Counted from the first letter of the stretch, positions 11,501 to 21,944 are shown. The stretch: 64,000 nucleotides of DNA from Limnephilus marmoratus (GCA_917880885.1 OU862920.1:38723019-38787018); one strand, 5' to 3'. Notes: a model not told the origin generated them from the sequence alone. Made by a program: numbers and translations.

Positions 11501-11662
11501 GGGAACGTTCCCATACTACGTGACACGTTTAGGGGGGGGGGGGTCTTCAAAATGTCACGCTCCATACAAATGAGCGGCGGGTTGCTTAGGATTTTGGTCA
11601 CCGGGGGGGGGGGGGGGGTTAAAAATTGCAAAAAGTTGGTCACGTAGTATGGGTACGTTCCC
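11501..11662. mobile_element. MITE (PIF/Harbinger-like) with two poly-G runs
   Basis: Arms GGGAACGTTCCCATACTACG at the left and its near-complement ending GGGTACGTTCCC at 11662. The flanks duplicate TTA (11498-11500 and 11663-11665), as in PIF/Harbinger. The 162-bp body holds two long G runs (about 11532-11543 and 11604-11618). Non-coding. Confidence 0.75.
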
Positions 11663-12219
11663 TTAACTGGTTTTCCAGATTTACGTCTGTTATTGACACC
11701 CTATTTTTATTTTTATTATATTTCATTTTGGGAAAAAGAACTTCACGGAAAACATGGAAAAACAAACTTCACAAACGTATCCAGTGGCGTAGCGTTGGGG
11801 GGCGGCACTTTTAAGGGGGCGGCAAATTTTCACAATAAATATTAATATTATCTTGTAAAAATTTAAACCATTTCGTTTCATATTTTTGCCGCACCTACGA
11901 TTCGGGCCGATTGAAATGAGCACGGAATTTTTCATTACTTATTCTGCGACGAAACCGAGGAATGCCATTTCTTTAAACGAATACATAATAATGTCATCTT
12001 GATCTCTGTAGTGACTGACGACACCGTATGTAGTGAATTGCAAGAATTCCCCTATTTTGTTTTGCGCTTGGATTGCTTATGACTAATTTACAGTGAGAAT
12101 GATTGAGAGAGGTCCGTCGACGATGTGATGTGATTAGGAAAGTGACTCTTCAATAATATTTTTAAGGCATATAAAGAACAGTCACTTATATCCAAATATA
12201 TCACTTATATCGAAATGAA
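11663..12219. other. Intergenic with a hAT terminus
   Basis: CAGTGGCGTAGCGT at 11782 is a typical hAT end followed by GC-rich 'gggggcggc' repeats. No matching partner with the same flanking octamer was found. Nothing else is recognised. Confidence 0.45.
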
Positions 12220-12948
12220 AATCTAGTCTCTTTCAACGGAAGCAATCTTCCGAACAGGCCCTCCATTGATATGCTTGGTGTAACCCTAAGTGACCAGCTC
12301 AGGTATGGGGGCTCCATCGAAGCCAGAGTAAAGTTAGCCTCCCAAAAACTGGGCGTACTGTACAGGGCCAGCACATACTTTAATAGTACACAACTGCTAA
12401 TCCTGTACAAATCACAAGTGCGCCCCACGGTTGAATTTGGCAGCCACCTCTGGTCTGGAGCTCCAAAAAACCTGAAAAATACCCTCGACTCTGTGCCGAA
12501 ACGGGCGGTCCGTTTGATAGATTCTCCCATCTTAACAGACGGATTGCAATCTTTAGAGCACAGGCGTCGGGTGGGAATGCTATCCTTGTTCTACCGGTAT
12601 TACAATGGAAGATGCTCCGAGGAACTAGCATCATTGATCCCTTCGGCACCGGTGCATAGTCGGGAAACACGCCAAACGCGTGCCCGACATTTGTACACAG
12701 TTGACATTTGTCACACGAGAACAGGTCGTTTCTTCGACTCGTTCTTGTGTTCAACAGCTCGGCTGAGGAATGATTTGCCGGCCTCTGTGTTTCCTCCTTC
12801 CTACAACATGGGTCTCTTCAAGACCAATGTTCATTCCTTCCTCTCCTTAAAAAGACCCTCCACACAGCATCCCAGATGACATAGGCCCTGAGGGAAATTA
12901 TTTTCCTCAGGGCCTCCTGTGTGGAGTTAATGTAAAAAAAAAAAAAAA
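12220..12948 (+). pseudogene. Jockey/CR1-type LINE, 3'-terminal fragment
   Basis: The frame to 12879 encodes the post-catalytic RT region (LGVTLSDQLRYGG..., [32 protein letters not shown]), typical of Jockey-like elements. The RT active site is lost by 5' truncation. The 3' UTR has a strong hairpin, ggccctgagg pairing with cctcagggcc (about 12883-12915), and ends in poly-A at 12933-12948. Related pieces are at 45503-45843 (minus), 21173-21315 (minus) and 5910-6010. Confidence 0.85.
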
Positions 12949-13029
12949 TGGTTTGCAATTTCATTTAACAGCACTACTCCCCTCGTCATGCTATCTTTGA
13001 CATGATCTGAAGCCTGGACAACGCTAGTA

Positions 13030-13655
13030 AGTACTTAAGCTAATATTAAGATTTACACGTAACTCCAACAAAGGCATATTGCAAGTTCCAGCACTCTCTT
13101 CCACCTTTGGTCAACGTAGCTTTAGATACTTTGCCACAAAAATATTCAACATTCTCCCAGAAAACATCAAACTGAGTCAAACACAGAGAGAGTTTAAAAA
13201 ATATGTTAAAATATGGATACATTCTAATGATCGAGCCTAAACTGGTGCCCTCACCCAAACGCCCAGTCATTGACAGTTGTTATTGTAGTAATACCCTTGC
13301 AGTTTATGAATTGTGTAGGTATATGCAAACAATAATGTTCACTAAAATAAAGTTTTTGCTGTATGGAAACCTACTTTACACATTTATAAAAAACCATAGA
13401 TAAAATTGCGAGAAACAATTAACAAAAATTCTGCCTCAATACAGGTTCACCTAGTGAGGCAGGCTATGCACAACTAAAAATACTGTATAATTATACTACT
13501 CCTGTGTAACCTTTCTTACGTTACTTCCTATTTGTTAATTTTTCTGTACTGATTGATGTAATCTATTTGTAAACTACTTTGAGCATGTAATTTTTTTTAG
13601 TTATATTGTTGTTATTTCATTGAATAAAGATTATTATTATTATTATATTAAATAA
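13030..13655 (+). pseudogene. Second LINE 3' fragment with (ATT)n tail
   Basis: About 13050-13240 encodes a typical LINE C-terminus (VPALSSTFGQRSFRYFATKI...LPENIKL...FKKYVKIW). It is followed by a 400-bp 3' UTR that ends in aataaag plus (ATT)n at 13620-13650. It is 5'-truncated and has no catalytic domain. Confidence 0.65.
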
Positions 13656-14250
13656 ATGTGAGCAGTGAACAATTTCTAAAGTCTGCTTTATATTTTATTG
13701 CAAAATCGTTATTCTTCATCGTGTTAACACACAAGTGCAAAGATATAATAACAATATGCAATTTTAATTTTGAGATCAGTGGAATAATTTTTTTTTTTTT
13801 CATTTTTAAGCCTTTTTAATTTTTAATAAAAACGTTGGTTACACAGCTTTAGATTATAACCATGATATATTTTTAGTAATGCCAATTGTTCAACAGTGGC
13901 GCCCTCCTATGTTTTCTACTCTTATTGGACATAATGTATTTATGTACAATGAATTATTTAAGTACTAACTAATAACATTTATGTACACTCCCCTTCCATA
14001 CACAAGCAAATGCTTTCAATGGAAGGGAAGTAAAAAAACTGAGATGTAAAATTATCATGTAATTACCATGTAAAACATATTATTAAAAAAAAACATATTA
14101 AAAAATAAATTATAAAAAAATAAATAAAAATAAAATAAAAAAATAAATAATATTTAGAAACAAAAATGTTCTAAAGAGCAAATTAATTCTTTTAGAACTA
14201 TTTTAGAACAACTTTGTTTTTTGCAAAAGGGTAAAAAAAATATCCAATAA
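13656..14250. other. AT-rich intergenic, no gene
   Basis: Simple A/T tracts (13785-13800, 14085-14155) and nothing recognisable. Confidence 0.5.
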
Positions 14251-14347
14251 TAAGGAACACTTAAAATTCATGGGAAGAACCGGGAATTTTGTGCGCAAAC
14301 CTTGGCAGACAAAGTTTATAGATATTTTTTTCTTATTATTCGAAGGG
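14251..14347. mobile_element. Terminus of the piggyBac-like MITE family
   Basis: This is the reverse-complement relative of the end of the element at 27008-27670: it shares the 'gggaagaacc...gcgcaaa' blocks and ends CGAAGGG followed by TTAA (14348-14351). The opposite end was not found, so the copy is partial. Confidence 0.6.
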
Positions 14348-14351
14348 TTAA

Positions 14352-15260
14352 ACCAGTTTTCAAAATGTAAAATTCCAATTGTAGATTCATCTGCTGACAC
14401 AATTCGAAGGAACACATTATCTTATTTGAAGTGCAGTTATAAAATTCTAGTTGCAGACTCTTGCCTGACTTATGTGCTGCCAGAATCAAAGATTTTAATG
14501 TTCTGAATGTACTTTTAATTCGCCGCATTCAGACTTAATTTAAACCAATTTTGTGTTGAAAATGTAAATTTCCAGTTGTGGATTCATCTGCTGACACATT
14601 TCGAAAGAAAACATTATCTTATTCGAAGTGCAGATATAATATTCTAGTTGCAGACTTTGTATGTGCTGCCAGAATCAAAGAAAAACCATTTTCATGTTCT
14701 GAGTGTAGTTTTAATTCGCCAGGTACAGATTTAATTTAAACCAGTTTTGTATTCAGAATGTAAAATTCCAGTTGAATTCATCTGCTGACACATTTCGAAG
14801 GAAAACATTCTCTTATTCGATGTGCAGTTATAAAATTCTAGTTGCAGACTATTTATTTAATGCCAAAATCATAGAAAAACCATTTTCACTTTTTTTTTTC
14901 ATTTACTAGATTCTTATATATCTTGAAGAGATGAATCATTTAAATTTACTGAATTTAAAGTTAATGTTCCTTATACAAATAGAACGGCGTCATATGCGCC
15001 TTGCAATTTTTACCTCATGTGGGTATTTAAAAATGTTACCTGGCTATTATAGTCTTAAAGGTCTTGTGTTTTGTCGGTAGGGAAAAATTGTTATGTAAAA
15101 ACCCTACTAAAATTGCATGTGAACCATTTTCACGTTCTGAGTGTAGTTTTAATTCACCGCATACAAACTGGTTTTGTGTTCAGAATACAACGATAAATTA
15201 AGCAACGAGTTGCAGATTCATCGTGTACCGAGTGAAGCTTTACATTTGAGTTTCAAACCA
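14352..15260 (+). pseudogene. Tandem array of about 190-bp units, decayed C2H2 zinc-finger-like sequence
   Basis: Three direct repeats share 'attcatctgctgacaca...ttcgaaggaa' (about 14385, 14580, 14775) and 'attctagttgcagac'. A partial fourth lies at 15105-15200. One frame reads EKPFSCSECSFNSP (about 14680-14722), the linker and first CxxC of a C2H2 finger, but the second His pair is missing or out of frame and stops interrupt every unit. I infer a dead zinc-finger gene or a repeat derived from one. Confidence 0.5.
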
Positions 15261-15689
15261 AATGGTGCAAAATTCTGAGAAATTGATTGTTCCGCGTATA
15301 ACTATTATTTAGGGACTTTGATTGATACAATTGATTCTGTGTGAAGAGACAGTCGTAAGTTAAAACCTGCCTTGCGTTCTAAACACGGTGTAAAAGTTTG
15401 AGTTGCAAAATCCTTTTACATGGATGCCATTCTTGATTTCAGACAGCAGTTATAAACTTTGTAGTAGAATTTATAAACATGATTTTCATTGGAAGAATAC
15501 TTGTCAAATGAAATTATTAAAAAAATCGGCACAAATAAAAAATAAATTAAATAAATAGGTCTTGATAAAAAAAAAATTGTATTTCCACATACACCCCCCT
15601 CTGACCGCTGGAGCTACCCAAATAAGGAGGCGGCGAATTTTTCCTCCGTCCCGGGCGGCTGACACCCACACTACGCCACTGTGATCCAA
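15261..15689. other. Intergenic with a hAT terminus
   Basis: 15583-15681 ends ACTACGCCACTG, a hAT-type terminus whose complement begins CAGTGGCGTAGTGTGGG. It abuts the hAT transposase pseudogene and truncates it. Its other end is not identified. Confidence 0.5.
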
Positions 15690-16641
15690 AGGTCGATTAA
15701 TTCAATTTGTAACGTTTCTGAAACAGTGGAAACATCGACACCAAATGAACTAACCAACTCATAATTTACTAGTTCTTTAAAACGACAATTAAAGGCTACT
15801 ATAAGTTTTGGCATTCTTTCAACAATGGAAAGTGGTGTGCATTATTATTTTTAAGTTGGCTCTCCAACATTAATAATTTCTTCTAGAACGCTTTAATCAA
15901 ATTGCAAGCATCGGTAATTAAATTATTCTGATTCTACAACTTTATATTTAACTACATCTATTTTCCGTCATGTCTACCAAGAAACATACGTCTTGCAACC
16001 ACTCTTCATTTCTTAATTCGGGAATAGGCATATTCTCCTCGGTCATAAAATAATTGATTTCTTCCCATAACTCAAATAATTGTCGAAAACATTTTCCCCA
16101 ACTCAACCACCTAACATTGGTAAAATAAACAATGTCGCCGTACTCAGAATCTAATTCAGCGAGATATGTCTTAAATTGGCGATGCTAAAGTGCGTGCGAA
16201 CGGATGTTCACTGTTTTTGTAACAATATGCATGACTTGGCTCATAGATAATACTTGAGTGCATAAATTTTGTTGATGTATCAATGTATCACATATATATC
16301 ACTGGTTTTGTTAATTTTTGCCTCCGACTCATTTATAATCAACTTTACATCACCTTTATTTTTTCCAATGATAGCCGGCACTCCATCTGTTGTTAATCCG
16401 GAAAGCATCTCTAAATGTAAGCCGTTAGCTGACAAACATTTTTTTATGGCTTGGAAAATATCTTCACCCTTCGTAGTATCTTTCAAGCTTAAGAGATTTA
16501 ATAATTCTTGTGTAACCTGGAACAATTCATTACCACCACGAATAAATACTGCAAGCTGTGAAGTATCTGAAAATTCTGTGCTTTCGTCGAAAGCTAAAGA
16601 ATACGATTTAAAAATTTTGATTTCTTCTGAAATATCATTAA
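15690..16641 (-). pseudogene. hAT transposase pseudogene (GTF2IRD2/ZBED-like), downstream part
   Basis: Readable segments include YSLAFDESTEFSDTSQLAVF (about 16545-16605), LHLEMLSGLTTDGVPAIIGK (about 16370-16430), and further down the block around 'ELDSEYGDIVYFTNVRWLSWG' (about 16110-16175). These are the catalytic-core blocks of a hAT transposase of the type domesticated in GTF2IRD2 and ZBED proteins. Frameshifts and stops interrupt it. The N-terminal continuation is at 21001-21172; the Copia element sits between, flanked by the ATTAA duplication. Confidence 0.8.
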
Positions 16642-16755
16642 TATTAAATGAAACACGTTGTTTTATTCAGGAGACAGCGAGAACTAATATTTATTAAGCT
16701 TAGAAACATAGACAAAGATGGCATTAGTGGTAGGTACTTTGATAACTAAATAACA
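16642..16755 (-). repeat. Copia 3' LTR
   Basis: 114 bp, minus-strand start TGTTATTTAG. By eye identical to 20887-21000. It contains AATAAA-like motifs and is preceded on the minus strand by the polypurine tract. Confidence 0.95.
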
Positions 16756-16764
16756 CCCCCACTT
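16756..16764 (-). other. Polypurine tract
   Basis: AAGTGGGGG on the minus strand, immediately upstream of the 3' LTR; the usual plus-strand DNA primer site. Confidence 0.8.
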
Positions 16765-16820
16765 ATCAAAATAACGTACATAATACCCATATTACAACAA
16801 AGGTATATAATATAAACATG

Positions 16821-19800
16821 TTAATTCTTTACATCCTGCATACCCAACAATTGCATAAAATAATAATGCTTGGTACTAGCCAAACCCTTTGTAAATAGAT
16901 CTGCTGGCATTTCAGCTGTTTCCAAGTATTTCAGTTCTACAATTTTATCATTAATACATTCTTTACAAAAGTGGTGTCGTATGTCAATATGCTTAGTTCT
17001 TTTATTATAGCTATTATTTGAAGACAACTTAAGTGCACCCTGATTATCATTAAATAAGGATATGGTGTATGACTCATTGTTTATTTCTTTTAACAAATTA
17101 CTTAAATAAATAGCTTCCCTACAAGCTTCGGCTACACCAATGTATTCAGCCTCAGTGCTCGAAAGAGCAACTGTTTTTTGTTTCTTAGCCTCCCAAGAAA
17201 TAACACATCCAGCTAAAATATAACACAAACCTGTATAGGACTTGCGATCAATGATGTTACTTCCCCAAACTGAATCAACAAAACCCTCTAATTTTGAATT
17301 ACCACATTGACTATATTTTAGTCCAAAATGCTTTGTTTTCTTGAGATATCTTAAAATACGTTTAGCGTATAACCAGGTTTCCTGGTTATAGCAATTATTA
17401 AATTGACTCAGAAAACTTACTGTAAAGGCTATATCAGGTCTGGTTAATACTGCTAAATACATAAGTCCACCAATAAGCTGTTGATAAGGAATTTGACTGT
17501 CAGGATTTTTATTTTCTTTGTTAATATTCAATTTAGCCTCTAAAGGTGTATCTGCTACTTTACAATCTGCCATGTTAAATCTATTTAGCAACTGATCAAC
17601 ATAACTCTCCTGGCTTAGAGTAACTGTACCATTAACCTTATCAATATTAACACTCATCCCTAAACAATTTTTGACCTGACCCAAATCTTTTAACTTAAAT
17701 TGTGAAGCCAATTCCTTTTTCAAATTATTACATTCTACATTATCATTAGAAAATATAAAAAAATCATCCACATACAAAGTAACTATTGTCTTTTTATCAT
17801 TCTTATTTTTTGTGTATAAACATGGTTCTAACGTACTACGTTTATAACCAATACCAACAAGACATTCATCGACCTTTTTGTACCAGGCCCTTGAGGATTG
17901 CTTAAGACCGTAAATAGCTCGATTCAATGTAAGTACTTTATTATTGTCTTTTTGAGAATCTAATAAACATTCTGGTAATTCCATATAAATTGTTTCCTCA
18001 AGGTCCCCGTTCAAGAATGCAGTAGTAACATCTAGATGTGTAACATCTAATTCAAGTTTTACAGATAATGCGAATAACAATCTCAAAGTTGAGTGCCTAA
18101 CAACCGGCGAGAAAGTGTCTGAATAGTCCACATTTTTCTTCTGCATGTAGCCCTTGGCTACTAAACGTGCACGGTATCGAACATTATTACTATTATCAAT
18201 TTTTTTTCGTAACACCCATTTGCATTTCACTATGGTTTTACCATCCTTTGGCATATCAACGAACTCCCATGCATTATTTTCTTTAAAACACTGAAGTTCT
18301 TCTTTTACTGCACTTAACCACTGCTTTTTTTCATTTCCCTGTAATGCTTCTTCTAAAGACAGTCCATTAGCATCATCAAACACACCCTCAGGAATGCAAA
18401 TATTCGTCATCCTATACCGCTCTGGCTTCCTAATGATTCTGCTGGATCTAACACGCTGCTCAGGTGAATCATCAACATCTTCAAAATCACTAGTGTAAGT
18501 ATCAGAAGAGTAAGTATCAGGAGTGTAAGTATCATCTGATGCATCTTCGACTAATGTATCCTCATCTAACGTTATATCTTCTGAACGTGACGTATCTTTG
18601 CAACTAGTGTCCCCCACTGGACATGAGTTTTCTCCACTCTCAGAGATAGGTATATTAACCTCTGGGTTGTTTTCATCTTCCATGATAATGACATCTCTAC
18701 TAGTTGTGATATATTTAGTTCTAGGGTTGTATATTCGGTAACCTTTGATGTCATCTGGATAGCCCACAGGTATGTGCTGTTCAGACTTTTTGTCCCATTT
18801 CTGACGCTTCTCTTTAGCAACATGAGCCATAACCTTGCTACCAAATATTCTTAAATGACTTATGTCTGGTTTACATCCAGTCCAGATCTCATATGGAGTT
18901 TTTTCATTTAAACTAGGAAGTACAGTACGATTTTGTAAATAAACTGCTGTATTGGTCGCCTCAGCCCAGAATTCTTTACCCAAATGCGCATCAAATAATA
19001 AGCATCTAGCCTTCTCGACAATCGTTCGATTATTACGTTCTGACAAGCCATTTTGCTCTGGGGTATATGGGTTACTTTTTTGGTGCGCGATACCTTCCTT
19101 CTTGAGATATGAATCAAACTCTTTGTTGCAGTATTCACCACCATTATCGCTTCTCAATATCTTTATTTTCTTATTTGTTTGTTTTTCAACTTTTGCTTTA
19201 AATTCTGCAAAACATCTAAGTGCTTCATTTTTGTGTTTGATAAAATATACAAATGTCATACGACTATAGTCATCAACGAAGAGTATGAAGAATCTTGAAC
19301 CTGCAAGCGATCCTTTCTCCATAGGTCCGCAAACGTCAGTATGAACTAAATGAAGTAATTCTTTGCTTCGTGTACCAGTTTTTGAGAATGGAAGACGACA
19401 CTGCTTTCCCTCGCAACAAACTGTACACGATGTCTTGCCAAGATCAACTTTTTCTCGAAGATTCATTCCTTCTACAGCACTGGTCATTTTATTCAGATAA
19501 TTACTATTGACATGACCCAATCTGCGGTGCCAAGTGTTGCCTGAAACCGCTAAATTAGACATTATTCTTTCAGGAACTTTTAACTTGTATTCCATCCTTA
19601 GTTTATAAACACCATCTGTCAAATCTGCTATAGCAACTAACTCGTTCTGTTTACTATAAACATAGCAGCATTTTCTTTTGAAGTCCACTTTATTTCCATT
19701 TTTGATTAACTGACTGACAGATATCAAGTTTGTCGTAAGTTTTGGCACATATAAAATATCTTTTAATATAACTTCATATTTACTTTTCGGGGTTAAAGTA

Positions 19801-20282
19801 ATAATTTTAGCTTCTCCCGAGCATAAAACAGGCATAGCACTTCTATTAGCTGCAATTATTTCCTTCACACTCGTCCGATTCGACGTATTACACATAATGT
19901 TTACATCTGGTGACATGTGAAAACAAGAGCCCGAGTCTATAAACCAATCCATTTTGTTGTAATTCCCGTTCAAAAACACAACAGAAAATGCATTTGACGT
20001 CTTCTTTCGCTCTGATTGCCCAACAGGACATTGATTTTTAGAATGCCCTTCTTTTTTACATCTATAACATCTGATAGATTTCATTACGGTTTTGACCTTC
20101 GATGTATTTCCGTCAACATTGCGGCGCGGGCGCACTCTGGCGGAAAATGCCCCAACTGACTCCGTGTCATTTCCTGCCATATCAAGCAATTTTGTTTTTA
20201 TTGCATCTGCAGTAATTATTATTCCACTATGCTCGATTGCTAAAATCATGGGGTAGAATTTTTCTGGTAGACCAGCAAGCAA
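16821..20282 (-). CDS. Copia gag-pol, main part (zinc knuckle, protease, integrase, RT, RNase H)
   Basis: 1153 codons continuing in the same frame from the segment at 20283-20705. From its first codon: CCHC zinc knuckle (C72, C75, H80, C85), aspartic protease DSG (116-118), integrase HHCC (H252, H257, C286, C289) and integrase core blocks (HTDVCGP, VDDYSRMTFVYF, RSDNGGEY), then the conserved copia segment KCKWVLR, RT with YVDDFFIFS, and RNase H (TGLCYILAG, ALSSTEAEY). The order protease-integrase-RT is the Ty1/copia order. The frame is open to its stop at 16821. Apart from the upstream stop the protein looks intact. Confidence 0.95.
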   Translation of the reverse strand: MLAGLPEKFYPMILAIEHSGIIITADAIKTKLLDMAGNDTESVGAFSARVRPRRNVDGNTSKVKTVMKSIRCYRCKKEGHSKNQCPVGQSERKKTSNAFSVVFLNGNYNKMDWFIDSGSCFHMSPDVNIMCNTSNRTSVKEIIAANRSAMPVLCSGEAKIITLTPKSKYEVILKDILYVPKLTTNLISVSQLIKNGNKVDFKRKCCYVYSKQNELVAIADLTDGVYKLRMEYKLKVPERIMSNLAVSGNTWHRRLGHVNSNYLNKMTSAVEGMNLREKVDLGKTSCTVCCEGKQCRLPFSKTGTRSKELLHLVHTDVCGPMEKGSLAGSRFFILFVDDYSRMTFVYFIKHKNEALRCFAEFKAKVEKQTNKKIKILRSDNGGEYCNKEFDSYLKKEGIAHQKSNPYTPEQNGLSERNNRTIVEKARCLLFDAHLGKEFWAEATNTAVYLQNRTVLPSLNEKTPYEIWTGCKPDISHLRIFGSKVMAHVAKEKRQKWDKKSEQHIPVGYPDDIKGYRIYNPRTKYITTSRDVIIMEDENNPEVNIPISESGENSCPVGDTSCKDTSRSEDITLDEDTLVEDASDDTYTPDTYSSDTYTSDFEDVDDSPEQRVRSSRIIRKPERYRMTNICIPEGVFDDANGLSLEEALQGNEKKQWLSAVKEELQCFKENNAWEFVDMPKDGKTIVKCKWVLRKKIDNSNNVRYRARLVAKGYMQKKNVDYSDTFSPVVRHSTLRLLFALSVKLELDVTHLDVTTAFLNGDLEETIYMELPECLLDSQKDNNKVLTLNRAIYGLKQSSRAWYKKVDECLVGIGYKRSTLEPCLYTKNKNDKKTIVTLYVDDFFIFSNDNVECNNLKKELASQFKLKDLGQVKNCLGMSVNIDKVNGTVTLSQESYVDQLLNRFNMADCKVADTPLEAKLNINKENKNPDSQIPYQQLIGGLMYLAVLTRPDIAFTVSFLSQFNNCYNQETWLYAKRILRYLKKTKHFGLKYSQCGNSKLEGFVDSVWGSNIIDRKSYTGLCYILAGCVISWEAKKQKTVALSSTEAEYIGVAEACREAIYLSNLLKEINNESYTISLFNDNQGALKLSSNNSYNKRTKHIDIRHHFCKECINDKIVELKYLETAEMPADLFTKGLASTKHYYFMQLLGMQDVKN

Positions 20283-20705
20283 TTAACAGCCTATCCATTC
20301 ATTGTTCACATTAAATCCGGTTCCGGATAATTTCTGGCCAGTTTCAATAATTTGCGTGACGTAACTCTGCATCGAGTCACAAGTTTCAAGACGAATCGAT
20401 ATCAAACTCCTTAATAAGGAAATGCGTCTTGAAAAACCATTATCATCGAACATTTGCTTTAGCCTTTTCCACAAGTCTGCAGTAGATGTAGCTTGCTTGA
20501 TGTGTACATACAGTGACGGATCTATAGTGAGGATTATCTTCGCTTTTATTTTTGCATCATCTCCAACTGCAACAATTTCTTCGGCCTTGATACACTTCTC
20601 CATGCCTTCCAATATAAGTAGGTTTTCAACGGCATACGCCCATACGTCGTAGTTTTGTCGTCCAACCAACTTGGGTATACTTGTGAGATATGATGCCGCC
20701 GCCAT
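20283..20705 (-). CDS. Copia gag N-terminal segment, ends in premature TAA
   Basis: 140 codons beginning MAAASYLTSIPKL and containing the UBN2-type gag domain (LWKRLKQMFDDN, QSYVTQII). It stops at TAA (20283-20285), directly contiguous and in the same frame as the 1153-codon main part. A single stop codon thus separates them in a place where relatives read through. It could be a nonsense mutation in this copy or, less likely, a programmed readthrough site. Confidence 0.9.
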   Translation of the reverse strand: MAAASYLTSIPKLVGRQNYDVWAYAVENLLILEGMEKCIKAEEIVAVGDDAKIKAKIILTIDPSLYVHIKQATSTADLWKRLKQMFDDNGFSRRISLLRSLISIRLETCDSMQSYVTQIIETGQKLSGTGFNVNNEWIGC

Positions 20706-20870
20706 TTTTGTTAAAAATGTCCCGACACTAATTACGAGTTTGCATTCGCAATAACTCCTTGCCCTATTCTCAATACGAACAAATACATCCGCGACAATAA
20801 GAAATGAATTTTTAACACAAATACCATTTAAATTATCGTGATTGATTATTTAAAAAAACGCTTGGGAATC

Positions 20871-20886
20871 TTCTGGGCCCATAACC
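20871..20886 (-). other. Copia primer-binding site
   Basis: GGTTATGGGCCCAGAA on the minus strand directly after the 5' LTR. It resembles the copia PBS complementary to an internal part of initiator tRNA-Met. Confidence 0.85.
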
Positions 20887-21000
20887 TATTAAATGAAACA
20901 CGTTGTTTTATTCAGGAGACAGCGAGAACTAATATTTATTAAGCTTAGAAACATAGACAAAGATGGCATTAGTGGTAGGTACTTTGATAACTAAATAACA
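20887..21000 (-). repeat. Copia 5' LTR
   Basis: 114 bp, identical to the 3' LTR by eye. On the minus strand it would carry the promoter. At 114 bp it is very short for an LTR. Confidence 0.95.
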
Positions 21001-21172
21001 ATTAATGCGACGAGTTGTTTGACAAACTAAAGCTTGAAAATAATTTACTTTTATCGGGCAGAATATTCTTCACAATGGCTTGAACACAGTATTTAACTAA
21101 TTCCCCGTCTGAAAATGGCTTAATTTTTTTTGCAATTAACAGTGCGACAGAATAACTTGCTTTGACAATATT
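21001..21172 (-). pseudogene. hAT transposase pseudogene, upstream part
   Basis: It reads KASYSVALLIAKKIKPFSDG then ELVKYCVQAIVKNILPDKSK, the N-terminal block typical of GTF2IRD2/ZBED-like hAT transposases, and breaks off at a LINE tail. Together with 15690-16641 it forms one gene split by Copia. Confidence 0.8.
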
Positions 21173-21315
21173 AGATTTTTTTTTTACATGAGCTCCACAC
21201 AGGAGGACCTTAGGAAAATAATTTCCTTCAGGGCCTATGTCATCTTTGGGGATGGTGTGTGGAGGGGGGTTTTTTACGGAAAGGAAGGAAAGGAGAGTTC
21301 TGGGAAGGAAAAGGG
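21173..21315 (-). repeat. LINE 3' UTR fragment
   Basis: Reverse complement of the 3' end of the Jockey-like LINE at 12220-12948, including the ggccctga hairpin block and poly-A (T run at 21176-21184). Confidence 0.8.
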
Positions 21316-21329
21316 TTTAAGGGGTCAGT

Positions 21330-21460
21330 TACTCGCCAAAGTTTCGGCCATTTTGGACGTGCAGTTTTTAGTTGACAGTCGTTTGAGTGAATTGATGTGT
21401 GTGTTTTTGTGACAGTGGAAAAAATTGAGTATCGAGCTGTTATTAAATTTTGTTTTTTGT
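21330..21460 (+). pseudogene. mariner 5' end fragment, plus orientation
   Basis: Within it, EKIEYRAVIKFCF is the usual start of a mariner transposase. It is followed at once by the C-terminal part of a mariner transposase in the opposite orientation, so the element has been rearranged. Confidence 0.65.
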
Positions 21461-21944
21461 TTTTTGCGCAGTTTTTAGATAAGGGAAAAAAAAAACACTT
21501 GGGGCTAGATCTGGTGAGTAAGGCGGATGGTCAAGCAGTTCAAACCGTAATTCGTGGATTTTTGCCATGGCAACCGCTGAGGTTAAAGACGGCGCGTTGT
21601 CTTGGTGAAACAGGATTTTTGGTCTAACGTTAGCAAAGGTGGCACCCAACGCGGACAGCTTTCTCATGTCTAAATCTTAATTTAATATGTGACAGACACG
21701 TTCTTTGGACATGTTCATAACCTCTGCTATCTCTCTCACTTTAATTCAGCGGTCTTCTAACACTATTTGGTGAAGTTTAGCAATGTTATCGTCAGTAGTT
21801 GCAGTTTTTGGATGTCCCGAACGTTCATCGTCTCCCAAGCTCTTACAGCCAAGTTTAAATTCAGCTGCCCAAAATTTCACTGTGGTAAATGATGATGCAG
21901 AGTCCCCGTACACAGAGTCCAACTTATCTTTGATTCGCGTAGGC
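21461..21944 (-). pseudogene. mariner transposase pseudogene, internally deleted
   Basis: From 21944 downward: KDKLDSVYGDSASSFTTVKF (HTH region), REIAEVMNMSKERVCHIL, then MRKLSA joined directly to a late block around VRPKILFHQDNAPSLTS and LLDHPPYSPDLAPSVFFFP. The middle of the catalytic domain is deleted, a stop and frame changes are present, and the third catalytic Asp position after LAPS is Val. D,D34D family; inactive. Confidence 0.85.

Larger units (their letters stand above)
16642..21000 (-). mobile_element. Copia (Ty1/copia) LTR retrotransposon, near-complete, young
   Basis: A 4359-bp element with identical 114-bp LTRs, a primer-binding site, gag-pol and a polypurine tract. The 5-bp target duplication ATTAA is at 16637-16641 and 21001-21005. 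It lies in a hAT transposase pseudogene. Zero LTR divergence points to recent insertion. The only visible defect is one in-frame stop codon in the gag region. Confidence 0.95.

Noticed and set aside
11782..15681. A single 3.9-kb hAT element between CAGTGGCGTAGCGT and ACTACGCCACTG
   Set aside because: Flanking octamers differ (aacgtatc versus tgatccaa) and the subterminal sequences do not match; probably two unrelated ends.
16269..16697. 142-codon plus-strand frame
   Set aside because: Antisense shadow of the hAT transposase pseudogene and the Copia LTR.
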